64,000 nt of DNA. Origin: Bacteroidota bacterium. Lineage in GTDB: Bacteria; Bacteroidota; Bacteroidia; Chitinophagales; Chitinophagaceae. This document shows positions 52,339-62,077 of this stretch, one piece after another; the first letter of the stretch is position 1; each line of letters starts with the position of its first letter. Both the position numbers and the translations under genes were made by a program. A model generated the notes under the pieces. That model saw nothing but the letters and a program-made list of their open reading frames with translations. It had not been told where the DNA came from and ran no database searches. The stretch is taken from positions 62,001 to 126,000 of the forward strand of contig JAFEAE010000015.1 in assembly GCA_018266575.1 (NCBI GenBank). Direction: 5' to 3'.

Positions 52339-52599
52339 TGATGCTTCGTATACTACAGAAAATACAACTGAAAATTGAATTACATAATCTTGCATAGGAC
52401 TGCCTGACGACTATTATTGCATTTTTATAATGGTTTTCATTGATTATTAATAACTTATTGGCTTATTCTTTTCCCAAAAAAAAATCAATTTTCCCAAACA
52501 GAGATTAGATCAGGATTTATTAGTAATAAAAAATATTAGAAATCAAATGTTTATGTTTTTGGCAAAGAAATGGTAATCACTATGCAAAATCATTCCTGA

Positions 52600-53100
52600 A
52601 TGAAACTCATAAACAAAATATCTGCAAAATCAAAGGCTTTACATGCTGTTGTTTGCATTTGTGTAGGTTTATCGATGATTCTTCAAAGCGATTTTTTAGT
52701 TGCTCAGATTAACTATAACAACTTATTTGTAAAAACAGTTTCGTTTGTGAAAGGAACAAACTCAGGTTCGTTTGATCTGGTTTCATTTGATGCAGAACAA
52801 ACGGATAACAGTAAGGTGGTTTTAAAATGGGCAACTGCGGCTGAAAAAAATGCCAGTCATTTTGTATTGCAGCGGAGTGAAAATGGCAAGTCGTTTTATG
52901 ATGCAGTGGTCCTTTTCGCAGACGAAGGAAATAGAAATACTAAAACAAATTATCGGTTTGCTGATCTTACAAATATCTCAGCAAAAACAGGCACAGTCTA
53001 CTATCGGTTAAAGATGGTAAACCAAAAAGGAAAATATACATATTCACAACCATTGGTAATTCACATAAAAATGGTTGAAGAACAGATGCGTTCCCTATAA
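52600..53100 (+). CDS. Exported fibronectin-III-like domain protein
   Basis: 166 residues. The signal peptide is long (to about residue 36, FLVAQ). The single beta-sandwich domain (about 57-160) has VVLKWATAAEKNASHFVLQRSENGK at its start (region given by position, 68-92), and the end TVYYRLKMVNQKGKYTYSQ. This layout is common at the C-terminal end of secreted Bacteroidota proteins just before a sorting tail, but here the domain stands alone. The 261 bp upstream hold no gene. Function unknown. Confidence 0.65.
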   Translation: MKLINKISAKSKALHAVVCICVGLSMILQSDFLVAQINYNNLFVKTVSFVKGTNSGSFDLVSFDAEQTDNSKVVLKWATAAEKNASHFVLQRSENGKSFYDAVVLFADEGNRNTKTNYRFADLTNISAKTGTVYYRLKMVNQKGKYTYSQPLVIHIKMVEEQMRSL

Positions 53101-53194
53101 AATATCAGCAATCATATCCGAGCGAAGACAGTTAGAATAATTATTGAAAACACAAAAAGAAGAGTTTAGTTTTTAAAGGGTATGATTAACAATC

Positions 53195-53226
53195 GCCGGG
53201 CTTGTCTAAGCCTGGCATTTTTTTTT
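53195..53226 (+). terminator. Terminator after the fibronectin-III-like gene
   Basis: Stem gccgggctt / aagcctggc with one G-T pair and loop gtct, followed by a long T-run. Confidence 0.88.
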
Positions 53227-53259
53227 GTAGTATGTTAACGCAGTCAATTATTTGTATTT

Positions 53260-53267
53260 TACATTTG
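53260..53267 (+). promoter_or_regulatory. Candidate -7 box for the YajQ gene
   Basis: TACATTTG, 19 nt before the ATG at 53287. The -33 region is weak. Confidence 0.45.
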
Positions 53268-53286
53268 CTACAACAAAAACGATTTT

Positions 53287-53778
53287 ATGCCATCTTTCGA
53301 CATAGTAAGCAAAGTAGACCCGCAAACGCTGGATAATGCGGTTAATGTCACGAAAAAAGAGATCACCAACCGGTTTGACTTCAAAGATTCCCATGTTAAA
53401 ATTGAGTTGAATAAAAAAGACATGAAGATTGACCTTGAGGCGGACAGCGATATGAAGCTAAAACAAATTGTAGATGTATTGATCAGCCGTTCAATGAAGC
53501 AGGGTTTAGACCCACTTGCATTTGATTTAAATAAGGAACCATTCCCCAGCGGTAAAATTGTAAAACAGGAAGTGCCGGTGAGAAATGGCTTGAAACAAGA
53601 TGATGCTAAAAAGGTGGTTAAGGTTATTAAAGACTCCGGACTAAAGGTGCAGGCTCAAATAATGGATGACCTGGTCCGCGTAACTGCAAAGAAAATCGAT
53701 GATCTTCAGGCTATTATTCAACTTTGCAAAAATGCTAACACAGGTTTTGCCCTTCAATATGTGAATATGCGGAGCTAA
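53287..53778 (+). CDS. YajQ family nucleotide/c-di-GMP-binding protein
   Basis: 163 residues, family length. MPSFDIVSKVDPQTLDNAVN and ITNRFDFKDSHVKIELNKKD at the N-terminus and KKIDDLQAIIQLCK with FALQYVNMR at the end are diagnostic. Two ferredoxin-like halves form the fold. In Xanthomonas a YajQ protein binds cyclic di-GMP and works with a transcription regulator; whether that holds here is unknown. Confidence 0.93.
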   Translation: MPSFDIVSKVDPQTLDNAVNVTKKEITNRFDFKDSHVKIELNKKDMKIDLEADSDMKLKQIVDVLISRSMKQGLDPLAFDLNKEPFPSGKIVKQEVPVRNGLKQDDAKKVVKVIKDSGLKVQAQIMDDLVRVTAKKIDDLQAIIQLCKNANTGFALQYVNMRS

Positions 53779-53889
53779 GGCTCGCAATCTTCAAATTATA
53801 TTTGGATAGCAAGCCATCAATGGCTAATTTTGCACTCCATTTTATAAATTGTACGGCAAAATCCGTGCATCCTTTTAAACAAAAAAATT

Positions 53890-54144
53890 ATGAAAAAAGG
53901 CCTCCACCCGGAAAGTTACCGGTTCGTTGTTTTTAAAGACATGAGTAACGGTTATTCATTTCTCAGCCGCTCTTCTGCAGCTTCAAGAGAAACTATTAAA
54001 TGGGAAGACGGAAAGGAATACCCGTTAATCAAATTGGAAATTTCAAATACTTCTCATCCGTTTTTCACTGGTAAAAATGTGTTGGTTGATACGGCCGGAC
54101 GTATTGACAAATTCAAGAAGCGTTACGAAAAGAAAACAAAATAA
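53890..54144 (+). CDS. rpmE2: 50S ribosomal protein L31, type B
   Basis: 84 residues. [21 protein letters not shown] and [32 protein letters not shown] (seen as blocks at 50-80) identify bL31. The zinc-binding cysteines of the A form are absent, so it is the Zn-free type B. Own terminator downstream. Confidence 0.95.
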   Translation: MKKGLHPESYRFVVFKDMSNGYSFLSRSSAASRETIKWEDGKEYPLIKLEISNTSHPFFTGKNVLVDTAGRIDKFKKRYEKKTK

Positions 54145-54169
54145 TCAATATTGAATTGGTGAAAGCACT

Positions 54170-54198
54170 TCCCTTCTGTTATAGCAGAAGGGATTTTT
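54170..54198 (+). terminator. rpmE2 terminator
   Basis: 9-bp stem tcccttctg / cagaaggga with a 6-nt loop and a T-run. Confidence 0.9.
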
Positions 54199-54242
54199 AT
54201 TTCCTGAATATTCCACTCAGGGGAAAATCGTAGATTTAATTT

Positions 54243-55247
54243 ATGGATGATTCTTCAAAAATAATTGTCGACGATCTTTTTCCATTTACACTGACTCGTT
54301 CAGTACTCAATATTCGTGTCGGTATTTTAACTCTGCAGGAAAAATGGGATTTATTATCAGGGAAAAACAATTTCTTTCCGTCAAATATTCCTCAAAACCT
54401 GATTCCTGCAAAAGAAATAATTAATTCTACCGGCGCTATTCATGACTCTGGACTGCGATCAGCAAAACGGCTTCAATTCCCTTGGCAAATTTTTCAATTT
54501 AACGATGAAGAGATAAGAAGTGATTTTGAATTAATTACTAAAAACAGGGAATCGAAATCGATATCCCTATCAAATAATGTAATTGCCTCTGAAAATATTT
54601 TTGTAGAGGAAGGCGCCAAAGTAGAATGCTGCAACTTAAATGCATCTACAGGGCCGATATATATTGGAAAGAATACCGAAATTATGGAAGGGTCGTCTAT
54701 ACGTGGGCCGTTTGCTTTGTGTGAAGGTTCGGTTGTAAAAATGAATAGCCGCATTTATGGGGCTACAACAATTGGCCCGTTTTGCATTGTCGGTGGCGAA
54801 ATAAAAAATGTAATGATATTCGGATATTCAAACAAAGCACATGATGGCTATCTCGGAGATGCTGTGATCGGGGAGTGGTGTAACCTTGGGGCCGGTACAA
54901 CAAACTCTAACATGAAAAATAATGCAGGGAATGTGCTTGTATGGAATGAGGCGCAGAAAAAACAGATAAATGCAGGGTTGAAATGTGGTTTAATAATGGG
55001 AGATTATTCACGATGTGCAATTAATACATCCTTTAATACCGGAACGATTGCCGGCATTTGCTGCAATATTTTTGATGGGGGGTTAACGCCAAAATTTATC
55101 CCGAATTTTTCATGGGGACAAGATGGTTCGGTGAAGTACGATTTTGAAAAAGCGATACAAGATATACGTAACTGGAAAAAATTAAAAAATCATATTGTTA
55201 CAGATAACGAAATTCAGGTTTTGAAACATATTTTTGACCAACAATAA
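54243..55247 (+). CDS. GlmU-like putative sugar nucleotidyltransferase/acyltransferase
   Basis: 334 residues. The N-terminal part has LFPFTLTRSVLNIRVGILT, as in Bacteroidota GlmU-family proteins, and a left-handed beta-helix region (about 115-285) has hexapeptide-like turns (NVIASENIFVEEGAKVE, GPIYIGKNTEIMEGSSIRG, IYGATTIGPFCIVGGEI, FGYSNKAHDGYLGD). Homologues I recall have about 390 residues; the stretch between the N-terminal motif and the helix is short here, so the nucleotidyltransferase part may be reduced. It is followed after 12 nt by tpiA and may share its operon. A role in nucleotide-sugar or cell-envelope synthesis is inferred. Confidence 0.75.
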   Translation: MDDSSKIIVDDLFPFTLTRSVLNIRVGILTLQEKWDLLSGKNNFFPSNIPQNLIPAKEIINSTGAIHDSGLRSAKRLQFPWQIFQFNDEEIRSDFELITKNRESKSISLSNNVIASENIFVEEGAKVECCNLNASTGPIYIGKNTEIMEGSSIRGPFALCEGSVVKMNSRIYGATTIGPFCIVGGEIKNVMIFGYSNKAHDGYLGDAVIGEWCNLGAGTTNSNMKNNAGNVLVWNEAQKKQINAGLKCGLIMGDYSRCAINTSFNTGTIAGICCNIFDGGLTPKFIPNFSWGQDGSVKYDFEKAIQDIRNWKKLKNHIVTDNEIQVLKHIFDQQ

Positions 55248-55259
55248 AATGAATAAGAA

Positions 55260-56021
55260 ATGAGAAAGCAAATTGCAGCAGCAAACTGGAAAATGAATTT
55301 AACGTATCAACAGGGAGAGCAATTATTGGATGATATACTTAGAGCAGAGATAACTTTATCAGATGATCAACAAGCGATATTTGCAGTTCCGTTTCCGTAT
55401 CTGTTAATGGCAAAAAACGAATTGACAGGGTCTAAAAATTATTTTGCTTCAGCACAAAATTGCTACAATAAAAAAGCAGGCGCTTTTACTGGTGAAGTAT
55501 CTGCAGAAATGATTCAGTCGCTCGGCATCAATTACTGCGTGATCGGACATAGCGAACGCAGGGAATATTTTAATGAAAGCAACCAGGTGCTTGCTGAAAA
55601 AGTAAACCTTTGTCTTGATAATAAAATCACTCCAATATTTTGCTGCGGCGAACCATTGCAGGTCCGTGAAGCAGGAACTCAAAACAGTTTTGTAGAAGTG
55701 CAATTAAGAGAATCCTTATTTCATCTTTCTGCAGAACAATTGCAACAAATTGTGATCGCGTATGAACCTATCTGGGCAATAGGCACAGGTAAAACCGCAA
55801 CAACGGAACAAGCCCAGGAAATGCATGCGTATTTGCGCACAATCCTGGCCGATCAATACGGAAAAGATATTGCAGACACAATTTCTATATTGTACGGGGG
55901 CAGCGTAAAAGCGAATAATGCAAATGAATTATTTGGCAGCCCTGATGTTGATGGTGGATTGGTTGGCGGCGCATCGTTGATAGCTGCAGACTTTATTCAA
56001 ATCATCAAGTCGCTGAAATAG
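55260..56021 (+). CDS. tpiA: Triosephosphate isomerase
   Basis: 253 residues, full TIM barrel. AANWKMN (residues 6-12, catalytic Asn/Lys), the catalytic His in VIGHSERREYF, the catalytic Glu in AYEPIWAIGTGKTAT, and the phosphate loops LYGGSV and GGLVGGASL. Interconverts dihydroxyacetone phosphate and glyceraldehyde 3-phosphate in glycolysis. Twelve nt behind the GlmU-like gene, 28 nt before the flippase gene. Confidence 0.97.
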   Translation: MRKQIAAANWKMNLTYQQGEQLLDDILRAEITLSDDQQAIFAVPFPYLLMAKNELTGSKNYFASAQNCYNKKAGAFTGEVSAEMIQSLGINYCVIGHSERREYFNESNQVLAEKVNLCLDNKITPIFCCGEPLQVREAGTQNSFVEVQLRESLFHLSAEQLQQIVIAYEPIWAIGTGKTATTEQAQEMHAYLRTILADQYGKDIADTISILYGGSVKANNANELFGSPDVDGGLVGGASLIAADFIQIIKSLK

Positions 56022-56049
56022 TATCGACAGAAATGTTTACATTTAATGC

Positions 56050-57360
56050 ATGCGCTTTCACAAACTGATAGCTCAGAATATTATCTGGCGCGGCCTGTAC
56101 TATTTTTCCCAGTTTATACTGAATGTTCTGATTTCACGATATTTTAAAGCAGACGGGAGCGGGGAAATTTATTATGTGATTAACAACCTCTCTTTTTTAT
56201 TGCTTGTTGTTGGTTTTAGTTTTGAATCCGGAGCAACATATTACATTGCAAAAAAAGAAATCGCCAATAAAAGGGTAGCCCTTTTTTTACTAAGCTGGGT
56301 GTTGCTTGCAACGGGCCTAAGTGCTGTTGTTCTTAATTTTATTCCCGGAGATGCCACACATATCACCGCTAATAAATCACAACTTATCATAGCTGATTGT
56401 TTTTATGTTTCAGGGTTTCTATTGATCACATATTTTAGTGCACTTTTTTTTGCAAGCCATAATTTCTTTTATTCTAATTTTATTTTATTTGGCAGCAACA
56501 CATTGTTTATAGCTTTTTTGATTGGCTTTAATAAGAATGATTTTTTTCGTGAACATTTCACTTTTATTTACTTTGGAACTTTTGTATTACAAGGAATAAT
56601 TCTTGCAATAATTTATTTTTTGCAAAATCCAAACGATGTAAAAAACCGGTTCATTTCCGGCGAAGAATTTCGAAAATTATTTTACTATTCAGGCACCGCT
56701 TTTATCTCGAATATTATTTTCTTTTTGGCTTATCGTGTTGATTATTGGTTTGTAAAATTATATTGTTCAGAAAGTGAATTGGGAAATTATATACAGGTTT
56801 CAAAACTCGGGCAGATGTTTTTTGTACTTCCATCTATTATCGGAAGCACGATTTTCCCGATAATTGCAAGTGGCAGGCAGCAAGCAAAAACAGCTCTTAA
56901 AACAATTGCAATTGCTTTATTTTGCATCTACTTTTTTCTATGTATCATATTAATCGTAGCAGGCAAATGGATATTTCCATATATCTATGGTATCAGCTTT
57001 GAAAAAATGTATATGCCTTTTGTTTTTTCTGTTCCTGGTATTCTTTCGTTATCTATGTTATATCCTTTTACAGCATATTATTCAGGAAAAAAAAGAATTG
57101 ACGTAAACATTAAAGGATCATTATTAGCTTTGATTTTTATTATTCCGGGGGACATTTTTATTATTCCACGGTACAATATTGCTGGTGCTGCATTGGTGAG
57201 TAGCATTGGCTATATAATTTATCAATTGTATGTAATGAATATTTTTTCGCGAGAACATAAAGTTTCTTTAATAAGCCTGTTGCATGCATCCCCGGCAGAG
57301 ATAAAAAGAATGTATTCTTTTGTTGTAAAATCTATTCCTAAAAACAGAGAGAATGATTGA
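56050..57360 (+). CDS. Polysaccharide flippase-like membrane protein (Wzx/MATE-like)
   Basis: 436 residues, about 12-14 hydrophobic segments. The N-terminal QNIIWRGLYYFSQFILNVLISRYFKADGSGEIYYVI (region, residues 9-44) is typical of the polysaccharide biosynthesis/oligosaccharide flippase group, and YYSGKKRIDVNIKGSL near residue 350 fits too. Expected to flip lipid-linked glycans across the inner membrane. It overlaps the methyltransferase gene by 8 nt. The next two genes (methyltransferase, glycosyltransferase) suggest a small glycan-synthesis locus. Confidence 0.82.
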   Translation: MRFHKLIAQNIIWRGLYYFSQFILNVLISRYFKADGSGEIYYVINNLSFLLLVVGFSFESGATYYIAKKEIANKRVALFLLSWVLLATGLSAVVLNFIPGDATHITANKSQLIIADCFYVSGFLLITYFSALFFASHNFFYSNFILFGSNTLFIAFLIGFNKNDFFREHFTFIYFGTFVLQGIILAIIYFLQNPNDVKNRFISGEEFRKLFYYSGTAFISNIIFFLAYRVDYWFVKLYCSESELGNYIQVSKLGQMFFVLPSIIGSTIFPIIASGRQQAKTALKTIAIALFCIYFFLCIILIVAGKWIFPYIYGISFEKMYMPFVFSVPGILSLSMLYPFTAYYSGKKRIDVNIKGSLLALIFIIPGDIFIIPRYNIAGAALVSSIGYIIYQLYVMNIFSREHKVSLISLLHASPAEIKRMYSFVVKSIPKNREND

Positions 57361-58057
57361 TGACAATATTTATACAAACGGGCAATACTTCAAAAATAAC
57401 AGCACATGGGATGTGGAAGATTCTCCGTGGAAAAGTGATGTAATTATTGATATATTGAAATCAAATCATATTGAGCCGGCAAATATTATTGAAGTAGGTT
57501 GTGGTGCAGGTGGTATACTGGAAAATCTTTCCGGGAAATGTTCTTTTATAAAATCATTGCAAGGTTTTGATATTTCACCACAGGCAATTGAAATTGCAAA
57601 AAGAAAGGAAACCGACAAGTTGCTTTTTTTTAATGAAGATATAACTTTGCGAAAAGATATTCGGACAGATTTGTTGTTAGTGATAGATGTTCTGGAGCAT
57701 GTTGAAGATTTTTACGGGTTCCTGCGAAAATTAAAACCGTTGAGCCAGTATTTTATCTTTCATATCCCGCTTGATCTTTCCTGTCGCACTGTTTTGAAAC
57801 CACACGTTATGTTACAGCAACGGAATGCTGTTGGGCATATCCATTATTTTTCAGAAGAAATGGTTTTTTGGTTTTTGAAAGATACTGGATATGAAGTAAT
57901 AGATTTTCAATATACAAAGCCCGCAATTGATGTTGATGTTCCGGGCTCAGTTAAACGGTCTGTAAAAAAAATATTGAGAAATTTTTCTTTCGGCGTACAA
58001 AAAAAACTAAGCGTAAAACTCTGGGGTGGTTATTCATTGATGATCCTTTCAAAGTGA
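57353..58057 (+). CDS. Class I SAM-dependent methyltransferase
   Basis: 234 residues. The SAM-binding motif I is IIEVGCGAGGIL (near residue 45), with acidic motif II at QGFDISPQAIEIAK and motif post-II DLLLVIDVLEHVEDF. A hydrophobic C-terminal half fits an O- or C-methyltransferase of small molecules or glycans (Methyltransf_11/23 type). Its start overlaps the flippase stop by 8 nt and the glycosyltransferase gene begins 4 nt later, so the three are translationally linked. Acceptor unknown. Confidence 0.85.
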   Translation: MIDDNIYTNGQYFKNNSTWDVEDSPWKSDVIIDILKSNHIEPANIIEVGCGAGGILENLSGKCSFIKSLQGFDISPQAIEIAKRKETDKLLFFNEDITLRKDIRTDLLLVIDVLEHVEDFYGFLRKLKPLSQYFIFHIPLDLSCRTVLKPHVMLQQRNAVGHIHYFSEEMVFWFLKDTGYEVIDFQYTKPAIDVDVPGSVKRSVKKILRNFSFGVQKKLSVKLWGGYSLMILSK

Positions 58058-58061
58058 AATA

Positions 58062-59231
58062 ATGAAAAATATTCTTTGGTTACCGGCGTGGTACCCAAAT
58101 CAAACAGAACCTCTTTCCGGTGATTTTATTCAACGCCATGCCCGGGCTGTGTCCCTGTATCATTCTGTTAATTTAATATTTGTAGTTAGAGATAAGGAAG
58201 GGAAAATTACTAAAGATATTCACGAAGAAAATTTTTATTCCGGTAATCTTCATGAAACAATTATTTATTATTATTCCCCCAAACATTTTTCCTGGTTATT
58301 GGAAAAATTATTATCTGAGTTTAAATTTAGAAGGATTTATAAACAAGCAGTGCGTAAATATATGCGGGCTTATAAAAAACCGGATATTATACATGTTCAT
58401 GTAGCAGATAAAAATGGCGCGATTGCTTTGTGGGTGAAAAGAAAATACAAAATCCCTTTTGTATTAACCGAACATTGGACGATTTATCTGCCGGATGCAA
58501 AACCCAATTTTACTAATACTTCATTATTCTTCAAATTGCTATGGAAAAGGATTATTAAAAATGCAAGTAAGATCAGTGTGGTTAGCGAATATCTTGGTAA
58601 TGCAATAAAACAAATTAACAATGAAATCAGTTTTTCAATTATTCCCAATGTAATTGATACAAACATTTTTTTCTCCCGGGAAAATGCAATCACGGAATAT
58701 GTTCATTTTATCCACGTTTCTAATCTTAATTATCAAAAAAATGCAGAGGCAATATTTCATGCTTTTGCCATAGTAAAAAAAACATTCCCAACATTCCGCG
58801 TTTCTGTTTTTGGACCGGAAAAAAATGAACTAAAAAGAATTATTGCAGAATTAAATCTTTCTGAAAATATTTTCTTTTATGGTGAAGTGCCCCAACCCGA
58901 GCTCGCCACTTTTATGCAAAAAGCAGATGCTTTGGTACTTTATTCCCGGTACGAAACTTTCGGGTGTGTAATAATAGAAGCGAATGCATGTGGCCTGCCA
59001 GTTATAGTAAGTGACATTCCTGTTTTTCACGAAATAATCAAAGAAGGGGAGAATGGTGTTTTTGCTATTGGCGAAAATTCAAACGAGCTCTCAAAAAAAA
59101 TAACCTGGTTCATTCATAATCGCAGTAAATTTTCTAAAGGATATATAGCCGGGGTAGCCAAAGAAAAATACAGTTTTGAAAAAGTAGGGAGGCTGTTTGC
59201 CGATTTTTATAATGAGGCATTAAAGGATTAG
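58062..59231 (+). CDS. Glycosyltransferase family 4 protein
   Basis: 389 residues, GT-B fold. N-terminal LWLPAWYPNQTEPLSGDFIQRHARAV (region 5-30) and the C-terminal nucleotide-sugar site with ALVLYSRYETFGCVIIEANACGLP, the E-x7-E motif of family GT4 (glutamates near residues 301 and 309), and an HVSNLNYQKN linker. Retaining transferase on a lipid-linked or cell-surface acceptor; sugar specificity is unknown. Last gene of the small glycan cluster; its stop overlaps the convergent ACBP gene by 4 nt. Confidence 0.88.
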   Translation: MKNILWLPAWYPNQTEPLSGDFIQRHARAVSLYHSVNLIFVVRDKEGKITKDIHEENFYSGNLHETIIYYYSPKHFSWLLEKLLSEFKFRRIYKQAVRKYMRAYKKPDIIHVHVADKNGAIALWVKRKYKIPFVLTEHWTIYLPDAKPNFTNTSLFFKLLWKRIIKNASKISVVSEYLGNAIKQINNEISFSIIPNVIDTNIFFSRENAITEYVHFIHVSNLNYQKNAEAIFHAFAIVKKTFPTFRVSVFGPEKNELKRIIAELNLSENIFFYGEVPQPELATFMQKADALVLYSRYETFGCVIIEANACGLPVIVSDIPVFHEIIKEGENGVFAIGENSNELSKKITWFIHNRSKFSKGYIAGVAKEKYSFEKVGRLFADFYNEALKD

Positions 59232-59494
59232 CTTTTCAACTTCTCAACCAAATCAATATATTCCTGCATGGCAACCTCTTTTGATTTCCCTTTCAGATGA
59301 AACCATGCTTCATATTTTGCTTTTGCAACAAAATCGAAGGGGTTTGTAGGGGCATCAATATTTATGTCGCCTTCTGTAGATTGTTTATAAAGGCTGTATA
59401 ATTGCAGCAAGCTATCATTGCTCGGGCGTTCCCGGAGATTTTTACTTTCTTTAGCAGCTTCTTCAAATTGTTGTGCCAGGCTTGTTGCTATCAT
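59228..59494 (-). CDS. Acyl-CoA-binding protein
   Basis: 88 residues, four-helix ACBP family length. Diagnostic blocks: FEEAAKESKNLRERPSNDSLLQLYSLYKQSTEGD (region 10-43), AKYEAWFHLKGKSKEVAMQEYI (region about 59-80), with Lys/Tyr residues that contact the CoA moiety. Binds medium- to long-chain acyl-CoA in the cytosol and buffers or carries it. Convergent with the glycosyltransferase gene. Confidence 0.93.
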   Translation of the reverse strand: MIATSLAQQFEEAAKESKNLRERPSNDSLLQLYSLYKQSTEGDINIDAPTNPFDFVAKAKYEAWFHLKGKSKEVAMQEYIDLVEKLKS

Positions 59495-59681
59495 TTTTGC
59501 TGTTTTGAAATTATTTACGATAATCTTTTACTATGACCATTTTTTGGTTTCAAAAGCTGCATTTATGCAGGCATAAACGAAATCTTTAAAAGAAATTTAA
59601 TTTGATACAGATTTTTTGGAAAAGAACAAATGAATATTGATTTTTGAATGGTAAAAACAACGATCTTCAATAATAAAACGA

Positions 59682-60143
59682 TTGAATATGAGATTGGTTA
59701 AAGACCTGCTTGCCAGCAAACCCAAAGCATTTAATTTCATTCAACCAGATGCGTTGGTAATTGATGCGTTGAATGTACTCAATTCAGTAAACCTCAGCTA
59801 TCTTATTGTTATGGATGGAGAGGAGTATAAAGGTATTTTTTCTGAAAGGGATTATGCCCGAAACCTTATCTTAAAAGGAAGGTCAAGTAGTACCACACAA
59901 GTGAAAGATGTGATGTCAGTGGATTTTCCGTTTGTGGAAACAAACGACACGGTTGAATATTGTCTTAATATGATGAACACGCATAAAACAAGATACCTGC
60001 TTGCTTACGAAAAACAAAAATTTCAGGGGGTTGTTACTATTCACGATCTGCTTCGCCAGGTAATTTTTAATAGGGAAGAAGTGTTTGATAATTCACTTAC
60101 TAAAGAATTGCTCGACAATGATGAAAGTAACCGCATTTTCTGA
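59682..60143 (+). CDS. CBS-domain protein
   Basis: 153 residues. Two CBS motifs: about 18-75 (VIDALNVLNSVNLSYLIVMD, GIFSERDYARNLILKGR) and about 85-140 (VMSVDFPFVETNDTVEYCL, GVVTIHDLLRQVIF). Tandem CBS pairs bind adenosyl ligands such as AMP, ATP or SAM and act as energy sensors on partners; here the pair stands alone with no partner domain. Role unknown. Confidence 0.87.
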   Translation: MNMRLVKDLLASKPKAFNFIQPDALVIDALNVLNSVNLSYLIVMDGEEYKGIFSERDYARNLILKGRSSSTTQVKDVMSVDFPFVETNDTVEYCLNMMNTHKTRYLLAYEKQKFQGVVTIHDLLRQVIFNREEVFDNSLTKELLDNDESNRIF

Positions 60144-60207
60144 TTTCAATACTTTCTTTTCAGCGTTTCATCCCATTTCTTCGATCTTAAATACTTCCTC
60201 ACACCCC

Positions 60208-60237
60208 TTGCTGCTTGCGTCTTTTAAGCTACTTTTG
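60208..60237 (+). promoter_or_regulatory. lepA promoter, Bacteroidota type
   Basis: -33 TTG (60208-60210) and -7 TACTTTTG (60230-60237), 19 nt apart, the best match to consensus in the window. Leader about 20 nt. Confidence 0.75.
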
Positions 60238-60264
60238 CAGCGCATTTAAAAGGAAGCAATCGGA

Positions 60265-62055
60265 ATGAAGAACATCAGAAATTTTTGCATCATTGCGCAT
60301 ATAGATCACGGTAAAAGTACTCTCGCGGACAGGCTCCTGGAAGTTACACATACAATTTCAGAACGTGATATGCAGGCACAGGTACTTGATGATATGGATC
60401 TTGAACGTGAAAAGGGCATCACTATAAAAAGTCATGCCATACAGATCAATTACGCTTACAATAATGAAGATTATATACTTAACCTGATCGACACTCCTGG
60501 TCATGTGGATTTCAGTTATGAAGTGAGCCGCGCACTTGCAGCATGCGAAGGCGCATTATTGCTTGTTGATGCAACGCAAGGCATACAGGCGCAAACAATT
60601 TCAAATTTATATCTTGCAATTGAAAATGATTTGGAGATCATTCCTGTCCTGAATAAAATAGATATGGACGGAGCAATGATCGAAGAAGTAAAAGACCAGA
60701 TCATTGAACTTATCGGTTGCAAACCGGAAGAAATTTTATTAGCAAGTGCGAGAACAGGAGTTGGCGTTGAAGAAATCCTTCATGCAATTGTTCAGCGCAT
60801 ACCTCCGCCGAAAGGCAATCCTGATGCGCCTTTGCAGGCACTTATCTTCGATAGTGTATTCAATTCTTTCCGTGGCATTATTGTTTACTATAGGATTTTA
60901 AATGGCAGTATAAAGAAAGGGGACAAAGTAAAATTTGTTTCAACAGAGCTGGAATACGAAGCCGATGAAGTTGGCGTTTTAAAATTAGGGTTAGAACCTA
61001 AGAACGAGGTAAAAACAGGAGATGTCGGATATATAATCACCGGTATTAAAAATGCAAAAGAGGTGCGTGTTGGCGATACAATTACATTGGCATCAAATCC
61101 ATCTCCCCAAATGATACAGGGTTTTGAGGAAGTAAAGCCAATGGTTTTTGCAGGAATATTTCCGGTTAACACAGATGATTTTGAAGAGCTGCGCGATTGT
61201 ATGGATAAATTGCAACTCAATGACGCATCATTAACGTACGAATTGGAAACCTCACAGGCGTTGGGCTTTGGTTTTCGTTGCGGATTTTTGGGAATGTTGC
61301 ACATGGAAATTATCCAGGAACGCCTGGAAAGAGAGTTTAATCAAACGGTGATCACTACCGTTCCAAACGTAAGTTTCATTGCATATACAACGAAAGGGGA
61401 AAAAATAATTGTGAACAACCCGACAGAAATGCCTGACCCCGTGCGTACGGAAAAAATCGAAGAGCCATTTATCAAAGCACAGATCATTACAAAGCCTGAG
61501 TATATAGGAAATATAATGACATTGTGTTTGGGTAAACGTGGCATCCTCACCAATCAAAGTTATCTCACCACAACACGTGTTGAATTGATGTTTGAAATGC
61601 CGCTGACTGAGATCGTATTTGATTTTTACGATAAATTAAAAAGTCAGACACGCGGGTATGCTTCATTTGATTATCATCCGATTGGTTATCGTGATAGTGA
61701 TATTGCCAAAATGGATATTTTATTGAATGGGGACAAAGTGGATGCATTGAGTGCGTTGATCCATCGCAGCCGTGCGCAGGATTTCGGACGAAAATTATGT
61801 GAGAAATTAAAAGAATTATTGCCAAGACAACAATTCCAGATAGCTATACAGGCTGCCATTGGTGCAAAGGTGATTGCACGAGAAACGATCAGTGCGTTGC
61901 GTAAAGATGTTACTGCAAAATGTTATGGAGGTGATATTAGCCGTAAACGGAAGTTGCTGGAAAAACAGAAAGAAGGTAAAAAGCGTATGCGCCAGATCGG
62001 CAATGTAGAAGTGCCGCAGGAAGCTTTTCTGGCCGTGCTGAAACTCGACGAATAA
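60265..62055 (+). CDS. lepA: Elongation factor 4 (back-translocating GTPase)
   Basis: 596 residues, full length. GTPase motifs: G1 AHIDHGKS, G2 region [11 protein letters not shown]3 DTPGHVDF, G4 NKIDMDGA. Domains II, III and V follow as in EF-G, with [20 protein letters not shown], and the LepA-specific C-terminal domain has [18 protein letters not shown]. Acts on stalled or mis-translocated ribosomes. Followed 22 nt later by the PH/SHOCT gene. Confidence 0.96.
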   Translation: MKNIRNFCIIAHIDHGKSTLADRLLEVTHTISERDMQAQVLDDMDLEREKGITIKSHAIQINYAYNNEDYILNLIDTPGHVDFSYEVSRALAACEGALLLVDATQGIQAQTISNLYLAIENDLEIIPVLNKIDMDGAMIEEVKDQIIELIGCKPEEILLASARTGVGVEEILHAIVQRIPPPKGNPDAPLQALIFDSVFNSFRGIIVYYRILNGSIKKGDKVKFVSTELEYEADEVGVLKLGLEPKNEVKTGDVGYIITGIKNAKEVRVGDTITLASNPSPQMIQGFEEVKPMVFAGIFPVNTDDFEELRDCMDKLQLNDASLTYELETSQALGFGFRCGFLGMLHMEIIQERLEREFNQTVITTVPNVSFIAYTTKGEKIIVNNPTEMPDPVRTEKIEEPFIKAQIITKPEYIGNIMTLCLGKRGILTNQSYLTTTRVELMFEMPLTEIVFDFYDKLKSQTRGYASFDYHPIGYRDSDIAKMDILLNGDKVDALSALIHRSRAQDFGRKLCEKLKELLPRQQFQIAIQAAIGAKVIARETISALRKDVTAKCYGGDISRKRKLLEKQKEGKKRMRQIGNVEVPQEAFLAVLKLDE

Positions 62056-62077
62056 ATCCTGTAAATTTATTTTCTTC

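Noticed and set aside
52339..52599. Possible small gene or RNA upstream of the fibronectin-III-like gene
   Set aside because: A/T-rich with no coding frame of note, no hairpin of strength and no clear promoter; I see nothing to annotate.
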